Shown one piece after another: positions 1 to 9,166 of a DNA stretch of 64,000 nt; position 1 is the first letter of the stretch, and each line of letters begins with the position of its first letter. The translations under genes were made by a program, and so were the position numbers. Origin of the DNA: an uncultured Pseudomonadales bacterium (lineage in GTDB: Bacteria; Pseudomonadota; Gammaproteobacteria; Pseudomonadales; Porticoccaceae); contig CALSQH010000003.1 in the NCBI GenBank assembly GCA_943788445.1, positions 930,001-994,000 of the forward strand, in the 5' to 3' direction. The notes below the pieces were generated by a model. That model saw only the letters and a list, made by a program, of their open reading frames with translations, did no database searches and was not told the DNA's origin.

Positions 1-24
1 TTTCCTATCAGGAGTGATTATTCC

Positions 25-2019
25 ATGGCCTCACGCAGAGACCTTGCCAACGCAGTTCGTGCCCTCAGTATGGATGCAGTTCAACAGGCTAATAGTGGCC
101 ATCCCGGAGCCCCCATGGGCATGGCAGATATTGCCGAAGTACTCTGGAATGACTACCTCAGCCACAATCCAGCTGACCCAACTTGGGTGAACCGGGATCG
201 CTTTGTGCTCTCCAACGGTCACGGCTCAATGTTGCTCTATTCTCTGTTGCACCTGACAGGCTATGACCTGCCGATTGAAGAGATTAAAAACTTCCGTCAA
301 CTGCACTCCAAGACACCGGGCCACCCTGAATACGGTTATGCGCCAGGCGTTGAAACTACCACTGGGCCTCTGGGTCAGGGTATTAGTAATGCTGTGGGAA
401 TGGCGCTGGCTGAGAAAGTTCTCGGCGCTCAATTCAACCGCCCCGGTCACGATCTGGTCGATCACAGCACATACACGTTCCTCGGTGATGGCTGTTTGAT
501 GGAAGGCATCTCCCACGAAGTTTGCTCACTGGCTGGTACTTTAAAGCTCAACAAGCTAGTGGCTTTCTACGATGACAACGGCATCTCAATTGATGGTGAA
601 GTCGAAGGCTGGTTTAGCGACGACACTCCGGCGCGTTTCGAATCCTACGGCTGGCAGGTTATTGCCAATGTCGATGGTCACGATAGTGACGCGATTAAAA
701 CAGCGATTGAACAGGCTCATGCCGAAACTGGCAAGCCAACATTGATTTGCTGCAAAACTATTATTGGTTTTGGTTCACCCAACAAGCAGGGCAAAGAAGA
801 TTGTCACGGCGCAGCATTGGGCGTAGAAGAAGTTACCCTAACCCGCGAAGCCCTTGGCTGGACTCACGGACCCTTTGAAATCCCCGAAGGTCATTACGCT
901 GGCTGGAACGGTGTTAAAAAGGGTACCGCTGCACAGACTGCTTGGGCTAACCAGCTCGAAGAGTACCGCGCAGAATACCCCGAACTGGCCGCAGAATTTG
1001 AACGCCGTACCCGAGGCGACCTGCCAGAAGACTTCAGTGCCAAAGCCGACGCCTATATCGCAGAATGCCAGAGCAAGATGGAAAAAGTCGCCTCACGTAA
1101 AGCCTCACAAAACTGCCTTAACGCCTTTGGCCCAGAATTGCCTGAGCTACTTGGCGGCTCTGCTGACCTGGCCGGTTCAAACCTGACTATCTGGTCTGGC
1201 TCAAAAGGTATCAGCGGTGACAATGCCGATGGTAACTACATCTATTACGGTGTACGCGAATTTGGCATGAGCGCAATTATGAACGGCATCGCCCTGCACG
1301 GCGGCTTTGTAAACTACGGTGCAACCTTCCTGATGTTTATGGAATACGCCCGCAACGCAGTACGTATGTCAGCGCTGATGGGGTTGCAGAGTATTTTTGT
1401 CTACACTCACGACTCCATCGGTCTGGGTGAAGATGGTCCAACCCACCAGCCAGTCGAACAGCTCAGTGCACTGCGCGCCACACCCAACCTGCACACCTGG
1501 CGGCCCTGTGACACCGTAGAGTCTGCTGTATGTTGGAAGAGTGCTATCGAGCGTCGCGACGGTCCAAGTGCACTGGTATTTAGTCGTCAGGGTCTGGCGC
1601 CAATGCCACGCTCTAACGAGCAGGTTTCAGCCATTGCCCGCGGTGGTTATATCCTCAAAGATTGCGCGGAGCCTCAGGCAATTCTGATTGCTACTGGCTC
1701 TGAAGTTGAGCTTGCAGTAGCTGCCGCCGATCAATTGGCCGCTAAAGGCATTCAGACTCGCGTTGTCTCAATGCCATGCGCAGAAATATTCTCTGCTCAG
1801 GACGCTGACTACCGCGATGCAGTTTTACCGCCAGCAGTTCGCGCACGAGTAGCTGTTGAAGCATTACACGCTGACTACTGGTACAAATTTGTCGGCCTCG
1901 ACGGTCGCGTAGTTGGCATGACCAGCTTTGGCGAATCGGCGCCCGGCAATGTCCTGATGGAAGAGTTTGGTTTCACCGTCGAAAATGTTGCGTCTAATGT
2001 TATCGAAAGTATCGGTTAA
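25..2019 (+). CDS. tkt: Transketolase
   Basis: Transketolase is a TPP- and Mg-dependent cytosolic dimer that moves two-carbon ketol units between sugar phosphates in the pentose phosphate pathway. The 664-residue length is full size for the family. The N-terminal TPP domain shows H26 in [10 protein letters not shown]66, H100 in TPGHPEYG, and the cofactor motif GDGCLMEG near 154-161 followed by DDNG near 183. The catalytic glutamate lies in the REFG motif near residue 412. AGGAG at 10-14 supports the ATG. The TAA stop shares a base with the epd ATG (TAATG), so tkt is the first visible gene of a tkt-epd-pgk operon; its promoter lies left of the window. Confidence 0.98.
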   Translation: MASRRDLANAVRALSMDAVQQANSGHPGAPMGMADIAEVLWNDYLSHNPADPTWVNRDRFVLSNGHGSMLLYSLLHLTGYDLPIEEIKNFRQLHSKTPGHPEYGYAPGVETTTGPLGQGISNAVGMALAEKVLGAQFNRPGHDLVDHSTYTFLGDGCLMEGISHEVCSLAGTLKLNKLVAFYDDNGISIDGEVEGWFSDDTPARFESYGWQVIANVDGHDSDAIKTAIEQAHAETGKPTLICCKTIIGFGSPNKQGKEDCHGAALGVEEVTLTREALGWTHGPFEIPEGHYAGWNGVKKGTAAQTAWANQLEEYRAEYPELAAEFERRTRGDLPEDFSAKADAYIAECQSKMEKVASRKASQNCLNAFGPELPELLGGSADLAGSNLTIWSGSKGISGDNADGNYIYYGVREFGMSAIMNGIALHGGFVNYGATFLMFMEYARNAVRMSALMGLQSIFVYTHDSIGLGEDGPTHQPVEQLSALRATPNLHTWRPCDTVESAVCWKSAIERRDGPSALVFSRQGLAPMPRSNEQVSAIARGGYILKDCAEPQAILIATGSEVELAVAAADQLAAKGIQTRVVSMPCAEIFSAQDADYRDAVLPPAVRARVAVEALHADYWYKFVGLDGRVVGMTSFGESAPGNVLMEEFGFTVENVASNVIESIG

Positions 2020-3068
2020 TGATTCGCGTAGCCATTAATGGCTACGGCCGAATCGGTCGCTCAGTATTGCGTGCTCTGTATGAATCAGAAGCGCGCAGTG
2101 CTGTGACAGTGGTTGCTATCAACGAACTAGCCGACTGCAAAACCATCGGCCATCTCACCCGCTATGACTCCACCCACGGACGATTTCCCGGCACCGTTGA
2201 AGTTTCTGATGATAGATTGACCATCAACGGCGATAGTATTGAGATTTTTCACCACGAAGAAATAAGCCAATTACCTTGGGGCAAGTTAGATATAGATGTG
2301 GTGATGGAATGTAGTGGTTCTTTTGCCGATCGCGACACTGCACAGCAGCATATTGATAGTGGCGCCAAACGGGTACTGTTCTCACAGCCTGCCGAGTCCA
2401 ATGTTGATGCCACTATTGTCTATGGTATTAACCACAGCATTCTTACCGGCGACGAAACCATTATCTCCAGCGCCTCTTGCTCGACCAACTGTGTCGTGCC
2501 GGTGATAAAAGTACTCAATGATCATTTTGGTGTTGATGGCGGTGTTATTACTACCATTCACTCGGCAATGAATGATCAGCCGGTAATTGATGCTTATCAC
2601 CACACAGATCTGCGTAAAACCCGCGCCGCGATGCAATCCATTATTCCCGTCGATACTGGGTTGGCTCTGGGAATTGATCGTTTAATGCCGGAACTGACCG
2701 GGCGCTTTCAAGCCCAGGCAATGCGTGTGCCGACGGTCAATGTTTCAGCGATTGATCTATCGATAATGCTCAATAAGAAAGTCGATACGGCCTCAGTGAA
2801 TGCCGTCCTTTCAAAAGCATCGGAAGGATTTTTAGACGGCGTGCTCGGTTATACCGAAGAGCCCTTAGCCTCCTGTGATTTTAACCACGACCCGCGCAGC
2901 GGCATTGTCGACGCCAGCCAGACCCGTGTCAGCCAGCAGAAATTAGTCAAAGTGCTAATCTGGTTTGATAACGAATGGGGCTATGCCAATAGAATGCTCG
3001 ATACCCTTTTGCACTGGTGCTCAGCCGAACGGTTTAGCGCTAAAACCACCAAAAGAACTACCACCTAA
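2019..3068 (+). CDS. epd: D-erythrose-4-phosphate dehydrogenase (GAPDH family)
   Basis: This NAD-dependent dehydrogenase of the GAPDH superfamily most likely oxidises erythrose-4-phosphate to 4-phosphoerythronate, the first step of pyridoxal-phosphate synthesis. The Rossmann motif NGYGRIGR is at 7-14, the nucleophile C154 in SASCSTNC and the base H181 in TTIHSAM. The stretches [16 protein letters not shown] and FNHDP match Epd more closely than glycolytic Gap, which is why I chose Epd; a Gap role cannot be excluded from sequence alone. Length 349 aa fits. It overlaps tkt by one base and is followed 16 bases later by pgk. Erythrose-4-phosphate is itself made by transketolase, so the pairing is metabolically sensible. 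Confidence 0.9.
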   Translation: MIRVAINGYGRIGRSVLRALYESEARSAVTVVAINELADCKTIGHLTRYDSTHGRFPGTVEVSDDRLTINGDSIEIFHHEEISQLPWGKLDIDVVMECSGSFADRDTAQQHIDSGAKRVLFSQPAESNVDATIVYGINHSILTGDETIISSASCSTNCVVPVIKVLNDHFGVDGGVITTIHSAMNDQPVIDAYHHTDLRKTRAAMQSIIPVDTGLALGIDRLMPELTGRFQAQAMRVPTVNVSAIDLSIMLNKKVDTASVNAVLSKASEGFLDGVLGYTEEPLASCDFNHDPRSGIVDASQTRVSQQKLVKVLIWFDNEWGYANRMLDTLLHWCSAERFSAKTTKRTTT

Positions 3069-3084
3069 ATATTTAAGGATCAAA

Positions 3085-4254
3085 ATGACCGTTAAATTAA
3101 TGACCGAACTCGACCTAACCGGCAAGCGCGTGTTAATCCGCGAAGATCTGAATGTGCCGATCAAAGAGGGTCGTGTTACCAGCGATGCGCGAATCAGAGC
3201 CGCACTGCCAAGTATTCAGCTGGCGATAAAAGCCGGTGCAAAAGTAATACTGATGTCACATTTGGGACGACCCACTGAAGGTGAGTATAACGCCGACTTT
3301 AGTATGGAGCCGGTCGCTAAACACCTTAGTGAGTTACTTGGACAAACAGTTCGCTTAGAGCAGAGCTGGACTAAGGGCATTGATATCGCCGTCGGTGAAG
3401 TCGTTATCCTTGAAAATGTGCGCTTTAATCCCGGTGAGAAAAAGAACGACGACACCCTCGCCAAGGCCTACGCCAACCTCTGTGATATCTTTGTAATGGA
3501 TGCCTTTGGCACTGCCCACCGCGCCCAAGCCTCTACCCATGGCGTGGCAAAATTTGCCCCCGTCGCCTGTGCTGGCCCGTTACTAGCTAAGGAATTGGAT
3601 GCACTTACCAAGGCATTGGCCGCACCTAAGCCGCCCGTAGCGGCGATTGTTGGTGGCTCAAAAGTATCCACTAAATTAATGGTTCTGGAAGCGCTCTCCG
3701 TTAAAGTCGACCAGTTGATCGTTGGCGGCGGTATTGCCAACACCTTCCTCGCCGCTGCGGGTAAGCCTGTCGGCAAATCACTCTGTGAATTTGATTTGAT
3801 CCCCGCAGCCCAAGAGCTGATGAAAAAAGTCAATATTCCACTGCCCACCGATGTTGTGGTTGGCAAGGAATTTTCTGAAACCGCCGAAGCCACTATAAAA
3901 TCTGTGGATGATGTTGCCGAGGACGATATGATTTTTGATATTGGCCCGGGCTCAGCGGCACAGCTAGCCGCGATGCTGGCCACCATGGGTACCATTATTT
4001 GGAATGGCCCAGTCGGTGTTTTTGAGTTTGATCAATTTGGTGAGGGTACAAAAACCCTCGCCTTAGCGATTGCTGAAAGCTCAGGTTTTTCTATTGCCGG
4101 GGGTGGAGATACCCTTGCTGCAGTGGATAAATATGAAATCACCGAACAAGTGTCCTATATTTCTACAGGTGGCGGCGCGTTTTTAGAATATGTAGAAGGT
4201 AAGGAATTGCCTGCTGTAGCTATGCTTGAGCAGCGCGCAAAAGAGAGCTTGTAA
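3085..4254 (+). CDS. pgk: Phosphoglycerate kinase
   Basis: Phosphoglycerate kinase interconverts 1,3-bisphosphoglycerate plus ADP with 3-phosphoglycerate plus ATP in glycolysis and gluconeogenesis. I start it at the ATG at 3085 (protein begins [11 protein letters not shown], 389 aa), preceded by AAGGAT; a longer reading from 2965 would run back into epd and has no family support. Visible hallmarks are REDLNVP near the N-terminus, [16 protein letters not shown], the hinge/nucleotide region GGSKVSTK, and the C-terminal GGGDTLAA and STGGGAFLE motifs. It is third in the tkt-epd-pgk operon and is separated from fba by a 185-base spacer with two hairpins. Confidence 0.98.
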   Translation: MTVKLMTELDLTGKRVLIREDLNVPIKEGRVTSDARIRAALPSIQLAIKAGAKVILMSHLGRPTEGEYNADFSMEPVAKHLSELLGQTVRLEQSWTKGIDIAVGEVVILENVRFNPGEKKNDDTLAKAYANLCDIFVMDAFGTAHRAQASTHGVAKFAPVACAGPLLAKELDALTKALAAPKPPVAAIVGGSKVSTKLMVLEALSVKVDQLIVGGGIANTFLAAAGKPVGKSLCEFDLIPAAQELMKKVNIPLPTDVVVGKEFSETAEATIKSVDDVAEDDMIFDIGPGSAAQLAAMLATMGTIIWNGPVGVFEFDQFGEGTKTLALAIAESSGFSIAGGGDTLAAVDKYEITEQVSYISTGGGAFLEYVEGKELPAVAMLEQRAKESL

Positions 4255-4270
4255 AAAGAGGGCACCTAAA

Positions 4271-4294
4271 AAGAGCCTTTTATTAAAGGCTCTT
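4271..4294 (+). terminator. Hairpin downstream of pgk (weak terminator or processing site)
   Basis: A perfect 10-bp stem is seen: AAGAGCCTTT pairs with AAAGGCTCTT around a TATT loop. It starts 17 bases after the pgk stop. There is no following T-tract (the sequence continues AAATAA), so it may act as an mRNA stabiliser or attenuating element rather than a strong terminator. fba follows on the same strand. Confidence 0.5.
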
Positions 4295-4372
4295 AAATAA
4301 GCCACCAATAACACGTATAACAAGAATAAATAGTAAGGATAAAAAATAGCGGGGAGAAAACCATTAGCAGTA

Positions 4373-4391
4373 GGTCTATATTCAATAGACC
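4373..4391 (+). promoter_or_regulatory. Hairpin in the fba leader
   Basis: GGTCTAT and ATAGACC form a 7-bp stem around a five-base loop, about 50 bases upstream of the fba ATG. Together with the hairpin after pgk it fills the only sizeable gap in the carbon operon. The function is unknown; it could affect fba mRNA stability or be an incidental palindrome. Confidence 0.35.
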
Positions 4392-4439
4392 GCAAAGAAA
4401 ATACTGTTAATTAAAATTTAGCACTAAAGGAATAGTCAC

Positions 4440-5528
4440 ATGGCATTAATCTCTCTTCGGCAGATGCTGGATCACGCCGCCGAACACAGTTATGGTGTAC
4501 CAGCATTTAACGTCAACAATCTCGAACAAATGCGCGCCATTATGATGGCTGCAGATCAAACTGACAGCCCAGTGATCGTGCAAGCATCGGCAGGCGCCCG
4601 AAAATACGCCGGCGCGCCATTCTTACGCCATTTAATCCAAGCCGCCATTGAAGAATGGCCGCATATTCCCGTCTGTATGCATCAGGATCACGGTACCAGC
4701 CCGGCCGTTTGCCAGCGCTCCATCCAATTGGGATTTAGCTCAGTGATGATGGATGGCTCTCTGGAAGAAGATGGCAAGACCCCCTCCAGCTACGAGTACA
4801 ACGTCGATGTAACCAAACGCAGCGTTGAAATGGCTCATGCTTGCGGCGTCTCAGTGGAAGGTGAACTCGGCTGTCTAGGATCACTCGAAACCGGAGAAGC
4901 CGGCGAAGAAGATGGGCAGGGCGCCGACTGCATTCTTACCCATGACCAGATGCTAACTGACCCCGAAGAAGCCGCAGATTTTGTGGCTAAAACCGGCGTC
5001 GACGCACTGGCTATCGCCTGCGGCACTAGCCATGGCGCCTACAAATTTAGTCGTCCACCGACCGGTGATATACTGGCGATTGAGCGCATCAAAGAAATTA
5101 ACCGCCGTATACCGGGCACCCACTTGGTTATGCACGGATCATCGTCGGTACCCCAAGAATGGCTCGCGGTTATCAATGAATATGGCGGTGAAATACCCGA
5201 AACCTACGGCGTGCCCGTCGAGCAAATCTGCGAAGGCATCAAATACGGTGTGCGCAAAATCAATATCGACACCGATCTGCGCCTCGCCTCAACTGGCGCA
5301 GTGCGCCGCTTCCTAAAAGAAAACCCCAGCGCATTTGATCCCCGCGCCTATCTCAAAGAAACCACCAAGGCGATGCAGAATATTGCTGTAGCGCGCTACG
5401 AAGCCTTTGGCACCGCAGGCAATGCATCGAAGATCAAACCCATAAGCTTGGATGCTATGACTGATCGTTATGACAGGGGTGAATTGGATCCGAAGATTAA
5501 CTGGCTAAAGGAACTGATTAGTGAATAG
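4440..5528 (+). CDS. fba: Class II fructose-bisphosphate aldolase
   Basis: This zinc-dependent aldolase cleaves or forms fructose-1,6-bisphosphate in glycolysis and gluconeogenesis. At 362 aa it is the CbbA/Fda-like class II type. The N-terminal GVPAFNVNN segment, the HQDHG motif at 81-85, [20 protein letters not shown] and VMHGSSSVP supply zinc and phosphate ligands typical of the family, and KINIDTDLR near the C-terminus is the phosphate-binding strand. AAAGGA precedes the ATG. The gene ends with an 8-base overlap into the next small gene, which suggests translational coupling to the following GFA-family gene. Confidence 0.96.
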   Translation: MALISLRQMLDHAAEHSYGVPAFNVNNLEQMRAIMMAADQTDSPVIVQASAGARKYAGAPFLRHLIQAAIEEWPHIPVCMHQDHGTSPAVCQRSIQLGFSSVMMDGSLEEDGKTPSSYEYNVDVTKRSVEMAHACGVSVEGELGCLGSLETGEAGEEDGQGADCILTHDQMLTDPEEAADFVAKTGVDALAIACGTSHGAYKFSRPPTGDILAIERIKEINRRIPGTHLVMHGSSSVPQEWLAVINEYGGEIPETYGVPVEQICEGIKYGVRKINIDTDLRLASTGAVRRFLKENPSAFDPRAYLKETTKAMQNIAVARYEAFGTAGNASKIKPISLDAMTDRYDRGELDPKINWLKELISE

Positions 5529-5940
5529 CGATGAAAAAAGCAATACAAAAGGTAGCTGCCTCTGTGGTGAAGTGGAGTACCAAATAGCCGGCAATATGGG
5601 CATTTTTCAGTACTGCCATTGCTCCCGCTGTCGAAAATTTACCGGCAGTGCCCATGCGTCAAATTTATTCGTTTCGCCCGATCAATTTAACTGGCTTAAA
5701 GGCGAGTCATTGGTCGTTAATTATCTGCCTGAAGAGACAAAATATTTTGCCACCGCTTTTTGTCAAAAATGTGGCTCCTCACTGCCCTGGCGCTCGAAGG
5801 GCAGCAAGGTGATTATTGTTCCTGCTGGTACTCTTGATGTGCACCCAGGTATTGAGCCGATTCAGAATATATTTTGCGGTTCAAAAGCAGAGTGGTACAA
5901 AGCGCCAAAGGAGCTGCCTGAATACATTGAGCTACCTTAA
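5521..5940 (+). CDS. GFA-family (glutathione-dependent formaldehyde-activating-like) zinc protein
   Basis: A 139-residue member of the GFA/CENP-V fold family. Named members were proposed to form S-hydroxymethylglutathione, but most homologues are uncharacterised, so the substrate is unknown. All seven expected zinc cysteines are present: C13 and C15 (SCLCGEV), C32, C34 and C37 (CHCSRC), and C81 and C84 (CQKC). The start is GTG at 5521, inside the end of fba (8-base overlap), which sets the reading start and suggests coupling. It is the first of a run of small genes, several from thiol-related families, extending to about 8.5 kb. Confidence 0.85.
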   Translation: MNSDEKSNTKGSCLCGEVEYQIAGNMGIFQYCHCSRCRKFTGSAHASNLFVSPDQFNWLKGESLVVNYLPEETKYFATAFCQKCGSSLPWRSKGSKVIIVPAGTLDVHPGIEPIQNIFCGSKAEWYKAPKELPEYIELP

Positions 5941-5948
5941 GGCTTAAA

Positions 5949-6476
5949 GTGAAAAAGTACTATCAAAATTTGGCTCATTACAATCAGTGGATAAATAACA
6001 GCATTTACAGTGCCGCTGCTAAATTAAATCAAGAAGAGTTAAGCCAACATCGCGGCGCTCATTTCGGGTCGATTATTGGCACCCTAAATCATATTTTTGT
6101 CGGTGATATTTTTTGGTTTAAGCGCTTTGCTAATCATCCCGCCCATTTTCAATCACTTGAGTATTTTCGTTTGGTTAAAAACCCTAATTCACTCGACGAG
6201 ATACTTCACGATAAGCTGGCTAATTTATGGCAGGTAAGAAAGCGGGCGGATAATGTAATTTTACAATTTACATTAGAGCTTGCTGATGACGCGCTTGTCA
6301 GCACGCTGAGTTACAAAAATTCCAAAGACCAAGAATATAATAAAAATATGGGTGACCTATTACTGCACGTTTTTAATCATCAAACCCACCATCGCGGACA
6401 GGTTTCAGCGCTACTTTATCAGGCTGGAATAGATGTTGGAGTAACGGATTTGTTAGTAGGTATTCGTGATGAGTAA
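5949..6476 (+). CDS. DinB-family protein (DinB/YfiT-like putative metalloenzyme)
   Basis: 175 aa, DinB superfamily four-helix bundle. The expected metal-binding histidines are visible: one in the helix containing GTLNHIFVGD (about residue 46) and two in FNHQTHHRGQ near residue 140. Family members include thiol S-transferases (bacillithiol, mycothiol, glutathione) and damage-inducible proteins of unknown function, so no specific reaction can be given. The start is GTG at 5949, eight bases after the GFA gene stop. A stem-loop follows the stop codon. Confidence 0.8.
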   Translation: MKKYYQNLAHYNQWINNSIYSAAAKLNQEELSQHRGAHFGSIIGTLNHIFVGDIFWFKRFANHPAHFQSLEYFRLVKNPNSLDEILHDKLANLWQVRKRADNVILQFTLELADDALVSTLSYKNSKDQEYNKNMGDLLLHVFNHQTHHRGQVSALLYQAGIDVGVTDLLVGIRDE

Positions 6477-6479
6477 AAA

Positions 6480-6499
6480 CAGCATTTTTGTAAATGCTG
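6480..6499 (+). terminator. Stem-loop after the DinB-family gene
   Basis: CAGCATTT pairs with AAATGCTG around a TTGT loop, four bases past the stop codon at 6476. The 8-bp stem is perfect but no T-tract follows, so termination may be weak. Confidence 0.4.
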
Positions 6500-6555
6500 G
6501 GCTTGATGGTCATTTTCAACATATAAAAATCTTTTAATAAATAGGCATCTAAATT

Positions 6556-6963
6556 ATGGACATAATCTACCCAGTCTTTACTCTAGTATTGTTCACCTTT
6601 GTGATGTTGATAGCTTTAGCGACATCAAGGTTTATTAGTGTGCGAAGAAGGGACGTAAACCCTAAGTTATATGTATTAATGGCAGGTTACGAGCCGCCAG
6701 CGTATGTCCAAAAACTCACGCGAAATTTTGCCAACCTGTTAGAAATCCCGATTCTTTTTTATCTCTTGGCGGTGCTGATGGTCGCGCTGAAGATTAACGA
6801 TCCAATGCTGGTTAATCTCGCCTGGTTTTTCGTTGGGGCGCGGATTTTGCATAGCGCAATTCATATTACCTATAACCATGTTATGCATCGCTTTGGCGCC
6901 TTTTTGGTTTCGACCATAACGCTCTTGGTGATGTGGGTTAAGTTTATTGTTATTGTGGGGTAA
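6556..6963 (+). CDS. MAPEG-family membrane protein
   Basis: A 135-residue integral membrane protein of the MAPEG family (membrane-associated proteins in eicosanoid and glutathione metabolism). Four hydrophobic segments lie near 5-25, 62-80, 83-103 and 112-133. The family signature is visible in RNFANLLEIPILF (near 56-68) and in the segment around FVGARILHSAIH. Eukaryotic and some bacterial members are glutathione transferases or peroxidases; the bacterial substrate is unknown here. The gene follows the stem-loop after the DinB-like gene and has its own 79-base leader. Confidence 0.85.
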   Translation: MDIIYPVFTLVLFTFVMLIALATSRFISVRRRDVNPKLYVLMAGYEPPAYVQKLTRNFANLLEIPILFYLLAVLMVALKINDPMLVNLAWFFVGARILHSAIHITYNHVMHRFGAFLVSTITLLVMWVKFIVIVG

Positions 6964-7008
6964 TCCAAATCTGGCGTTAAGATCGCTAGTGGCGATCACT
7001 CAATAACT

Positions 7009-7587
7009 ATGGGTATAACCCCTATGCATATTCCAGTAAAACCCTTAAAAAAATACCCCTTTTGGCTGCGGCCGTTCTTTTGGAATCAAGCGCGTAAATA
7101 TGGCGCAGTGCTCGATCCCGGATTACTTTGGGGGCGGGTGCCTAAGTTATTTTCTGCAGTTGCGCTGCTCTATGGTGTGCTCGACCGAAAGAGCTCACCC
7201 CTTGATCCGGTGTTGCGCTCGTTGGTGACGGTACGCGTTTCACAGATCAATTGGTGTCATTTCTGTGTCGATATTAATGCTGCAACACTGGCAAAGCGGG
7301 CCGGTTCGATGGAGAAAGTTGAGCAGTTGGCGTGCTGGCGAGAGCGCGATATTTTTACTGATAAAGAGCGCCTAGCACTGGAATATGCCGAGGCGGTCAC
7401 CTATTCAGATCGGCAGGTGAGCAATGAATTAATGCAGCGCTTAAAAGTTGTCTTTGATGATGATACTATCGTCGAATTAACCGGCCTTATAGCCTTTCAG
7501 AACCTATCCAGTAAGTTTAATAGCGCCCTTGATGTTCCAGCTCAGGGATTTTGTCCTCGTCCCAAAGATGAGCCACCCCTAGAGTAA
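7009..7587 (+). CDS. Carboxymuconolactone decarboxylase/AhpD-like protein
   Basis: A 192-residue protein of the CMD/AhpD-like alpha-helical family. The redox CxxC pair is C83 and C86 in NWCHFCVDIN; the histidine that usually follows CxxC in AhpD is replaced here by a D-I-N stretch, so classical AhpD proton relay may differ. Related proteins reduce peroxiredoxins or act on small cyclic substrates. Two starts are possible, ATG 7009 or ATG 7024; neither has a convincing Shine-Dalgarno sequence. It lies between the MAPEG gene and ppnP. Confidence 0.75.
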   Translation: MGITPMHIPVKPLKKYPFWLRPFFWNQARKYGAVLDPGLLWGRVPKLFSAVALLYGVLDRKSSPLDPVLRSLVTVRVSQINWCHFCVDINAATLAKRAGSMEKVEQLACWRERDIFTDKERLALEYAEAVTYSDRQVSNELMQRLKVVFDDDTIVELTGLIAFQNLSSKFNSALDVPAQGFCPRPKDEPPLE

Positions 7588-7616
7588 TTTTCCACTACCA
7601 AAAGGTTATTAGTTAG

Positions 7617-7931
7617 ATGTCAGAATTTACCAATGTCACCGTTAGCAAAGAAGCCAATGTTTATTTCGAGGGTCAAGTCAGCAGCCGTAGCATTATTTTT
7701 GTCGATGGCACAAAGAAAACCCTAGGAGTTATGCTTCCCGGAGAGTATGAGTTTGGTACAGAGGTAAAAGAGTTAATGGAGATTACATCCGGTGAGTTAG
7801 AGGTGTTACTGCCCGAAACCACCGAGTGGAAAGCGTTCAGTGGCGGCATGTCTTTCGACGTGCCAGCCAATGCCAAATTTGGCGTTAAGGTTCACCAGAT
7901 TACCAACTATGTCTGTTCATATTTTGCCTGA
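7617..7931 (+). CDS. ppnP: Pyrimidine/purine nucleoside phosphorylase (cupin)
   Basis: A 104-residue cupin-type nucleoside phosphorylase of the PpnP/YaiE (DUF1255) family, which phosphorolyses diverse nucleosides to base plus ribose-1-phosphate in the cytosol. Family features are SLGVM-like (here TLGVMLPGEYEF), the ITSGELEVLLP strand pair, FDVPANAKF and the C-terminal YVCSYF. Length equals that of the family. It stands about 30 bases after the AhpD-like gene, on the same strand. Confidence 0.92.
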   Translation: MSEFTNVTVSKEANVYFEGQVSSRSIIFVDGTKKTLGVMLPGEYEFGTEVKELMEITSGELEVLLPETTEWKAFSGGMSFDVPANAKFGVKVHQITNYVCSYFA

Positions 7932-7947
7932 CTTACAGGCATAGTCG

Positions 7948-8250
7948 ATGAGCATTCCGGTGACTCATCTGCCAGATCCAAGCGTAACCTGTTCTAGCTG
8001 CAAAGCTTGCTGTTGCAAGCTAGAAGTTATGCTGATTACCGATACAGGCGTCCCACCAGAGCATATAAAAACCGACCAGTGGGGTGCTGAAACTATGGCT
8101 CGTTTGGGGGATGGTTGGTGTTCGGCTCTTGATCGGGGTACGCTACTGTGCACGATTTATGAGAACCGCCCATGGATCTGTCGCGAATTTGAAATGGGCT
8201 CATATGAATGTAAAGTCGAGCGATCAGAAGGTATGGCATTAGATGGCTGA
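7948..8250 (+). CDS. YkgJ-family cysteine-cluster protein
   Basis: A 100-residue YkgJ-type protein, thought to bind zinc or iron through a conserved cysteine cluster; no function has been firmly assigned to the family. Cysteines are at 15, 18, 21, 22 and 23 ([10 protein letters not shown]) and then at 58, 68, 78 and 88, strikingly at ten-residue spacing. The family sequence [11 protein letters not shown] is clear. The TGA stop lies 8 bases inside the next gene, so the two are probably co-translated. Confidence 0.85.
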   Translation: MSIPVTHLPDPSVTCSSCKACCCKLEVMLITDTGVPPEHIKTDQWGAETMARLGDGWCSALDRGTLLCTIYENRPWICREFEMGSYECKVERSEGMALDG

Positions 8251-8542
8251 AAAACAACCCAATAACCCTCTACATGGGATTACTCTAGAGCAAGTTGTTA
8301 CTCGGCTTGAGCGACGTTATGGATGGGTGTATCTGGCGGCTAATATCAATATTAACTGCTTCAAAAGCGATCCGTCGGTGAAATCCAGTCTTAAGTTTCT
8401 GCGAAGAACACTTTGGGCTAGAGAAAAAGTTGAAGCACTGTATATTGCCGCCTTTAGCGATGCGGAGCCAGTAAAAAAATCAGTTGCACAGCCCATTAGC
8501 AAGTCAAATCCATGGACATCCGGTACCATGAAAAAATCTTAG
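8243..8542 (+). CDS. VF530-family (DUF2132) DNA-binding-like protein
   Basis: A 99-residue protein whose residues about 6-70 match the VF530 fold: [42 protein letters not shown]530 proteins resemble double-stranded DNA-binding proteins, but their role is unknown. The tail after residue 75 is lysine- and serine-rich and probably disordered. It overlaps the YkgJ gene by 8 bases. It is the last intact conserved gene before the degenerate stretch that follows. Confidence 0.85.
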   Translation: MAEKQPNNPLHGITLEQVVTRLERRYGWVYLAANININCFKSDPSVKSSLKFLRRTLWAREKVEALYIAAFSDAEPVKKSVAQPISKSNPWTSGTMKKS

Positions 8543-8623
8543 TCTGATATTGAGTTGTGCGGTCTCACATGACCTGGTCTAAGGTTAATTTTGATCTGAA
8601 TCATTTTGCTAAGGGAGAAAATC

Positions 8624-8857
8624 ATGGCCAATGAGGGCTATCATGAGCCACTTGCCGAGCTCACAGACAAAACCAAAGATATGCATCGGGCGCTGACTTC
8701 ATTAGGGGAAGAATTGGAGGTTTCGCGTTCAATACTGGCGCAAGAATTTATGGATAGGCCTCACCGTGAATTCTGTAGTACCTTCAATGAGGCACAAAAA
8801 AGGACTTTATCATGCACTCATTACAGGGTCATATATAAATCGAGCGGCAGACTATAG
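8624..8857 (+). pseudogene. Remnant of encapsulin-associated ferritin-like protein (EncFtn)
   Basis: The first ~30 codons from the ATG at 8624 closely resemble the N-terminal helix of EncFtn, the ferritin-like iron-oxidising cargo of encapsulin nanocompartments: EPLAELTDKTKDMHRALTSL followed by EELE. A good Shine-Dalgarno AAGGGAG is at 8611-8617. After EELEV the expected AVDWY-type ferroxidase segment and the second EEKEHA-type helix are missing; the rest of the frame is unrelated until a stop at 8855-8857. No intact encapsulin shell gene lies in the window. I read this as a gene broken by deletion or recombination; a short functional peptide is less likely. Confidence 0.65.
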
Positions 8858-9113
8858 CTGTCAAAATATCTCTTATCCAGTTACCGGCTGGGCTTATGGC
8901 GCTGCGCTTACTTTTAATACTCTCTGGGAGAGCGCTTCCGAATCTTGCAATTCAATTACGGCTTTGACGGGTTTTTTAAATCAGGGGCAGATAAGCACCC
9001 TTTGGAACTTAACGATTAATGGTTCTTCAATCACGTCACAGATTGTTCAAGGAAGTGACACATTTAAGCAGATTGGGACAGTGACTAATAAGTCTCTGCT
9101 TTTAAAGAAGTAA
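8766..9113 (+). CDS. Hypothetical protein (doubtful)
   Basis: A 115-codon frame starting at GTG 8766, or 108 codons from ATG 8787. I do not recognise it. It overlaps the end of the EncFtn remnant in another frame, which argues against both being real. The translation is rich in Ser, Asn and Thr with isolated hydrophobic patches and two cysteines (SCQN, ESCNS). A terminator-like hairpin lies 30 bases downstream, which gives modest support for transcription ending here. It may be debris of the same rearrangement. Confidence 0.25.
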   Translation: MNSVVPSMRHKKGLYHALITGSYINRAADYSCQNISYPVTGWAYGAALTFNTLWESASESCNSITALTGFLNQGQISTLWNLTINGSSITSQIVQGSDTFKQIGTVTNKSLLLKK

Positions 9114-9142
9114 GGCCGATGGTGGTTATGTGAATAAAAATA

Positions 9143-9166
9143 CGAACCTGTGACGACACAGGTTCG
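9143..9166 (+). terminator. Perfect 10-bp stem-loop, terminator-like
   Basis: CGAACCTGTG pairs perfectly with CACAGGTTCG around an ACGA loop and is followed by CTGTTTTC. It ends the 8766-9113 frame region. The nominal GTG start of the following open frame (9150) lies inside the stem, which makes that start unlikely. Confidence 0.6.

Noticed and set aside
2965..3084. Upstream extension of pgk
   Set aside because: The extension overlaps the end of epd and has no family similarity; ATG 3085 has a ribosome-binding site and gives the normal length.
3468..3995. 175-codon frame on the minus strand within pgk
   Set aside because: Shadow frame antisense to a well-conserved gene, with low-complexity Ser/Ala/Thr content.
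8800..9120. Encapsulin shell-gene fragment downstream of the EncFtn relic
   Set aside because: The translated frames were compared from memory with encapsulin shell motifs and no stretch matched.
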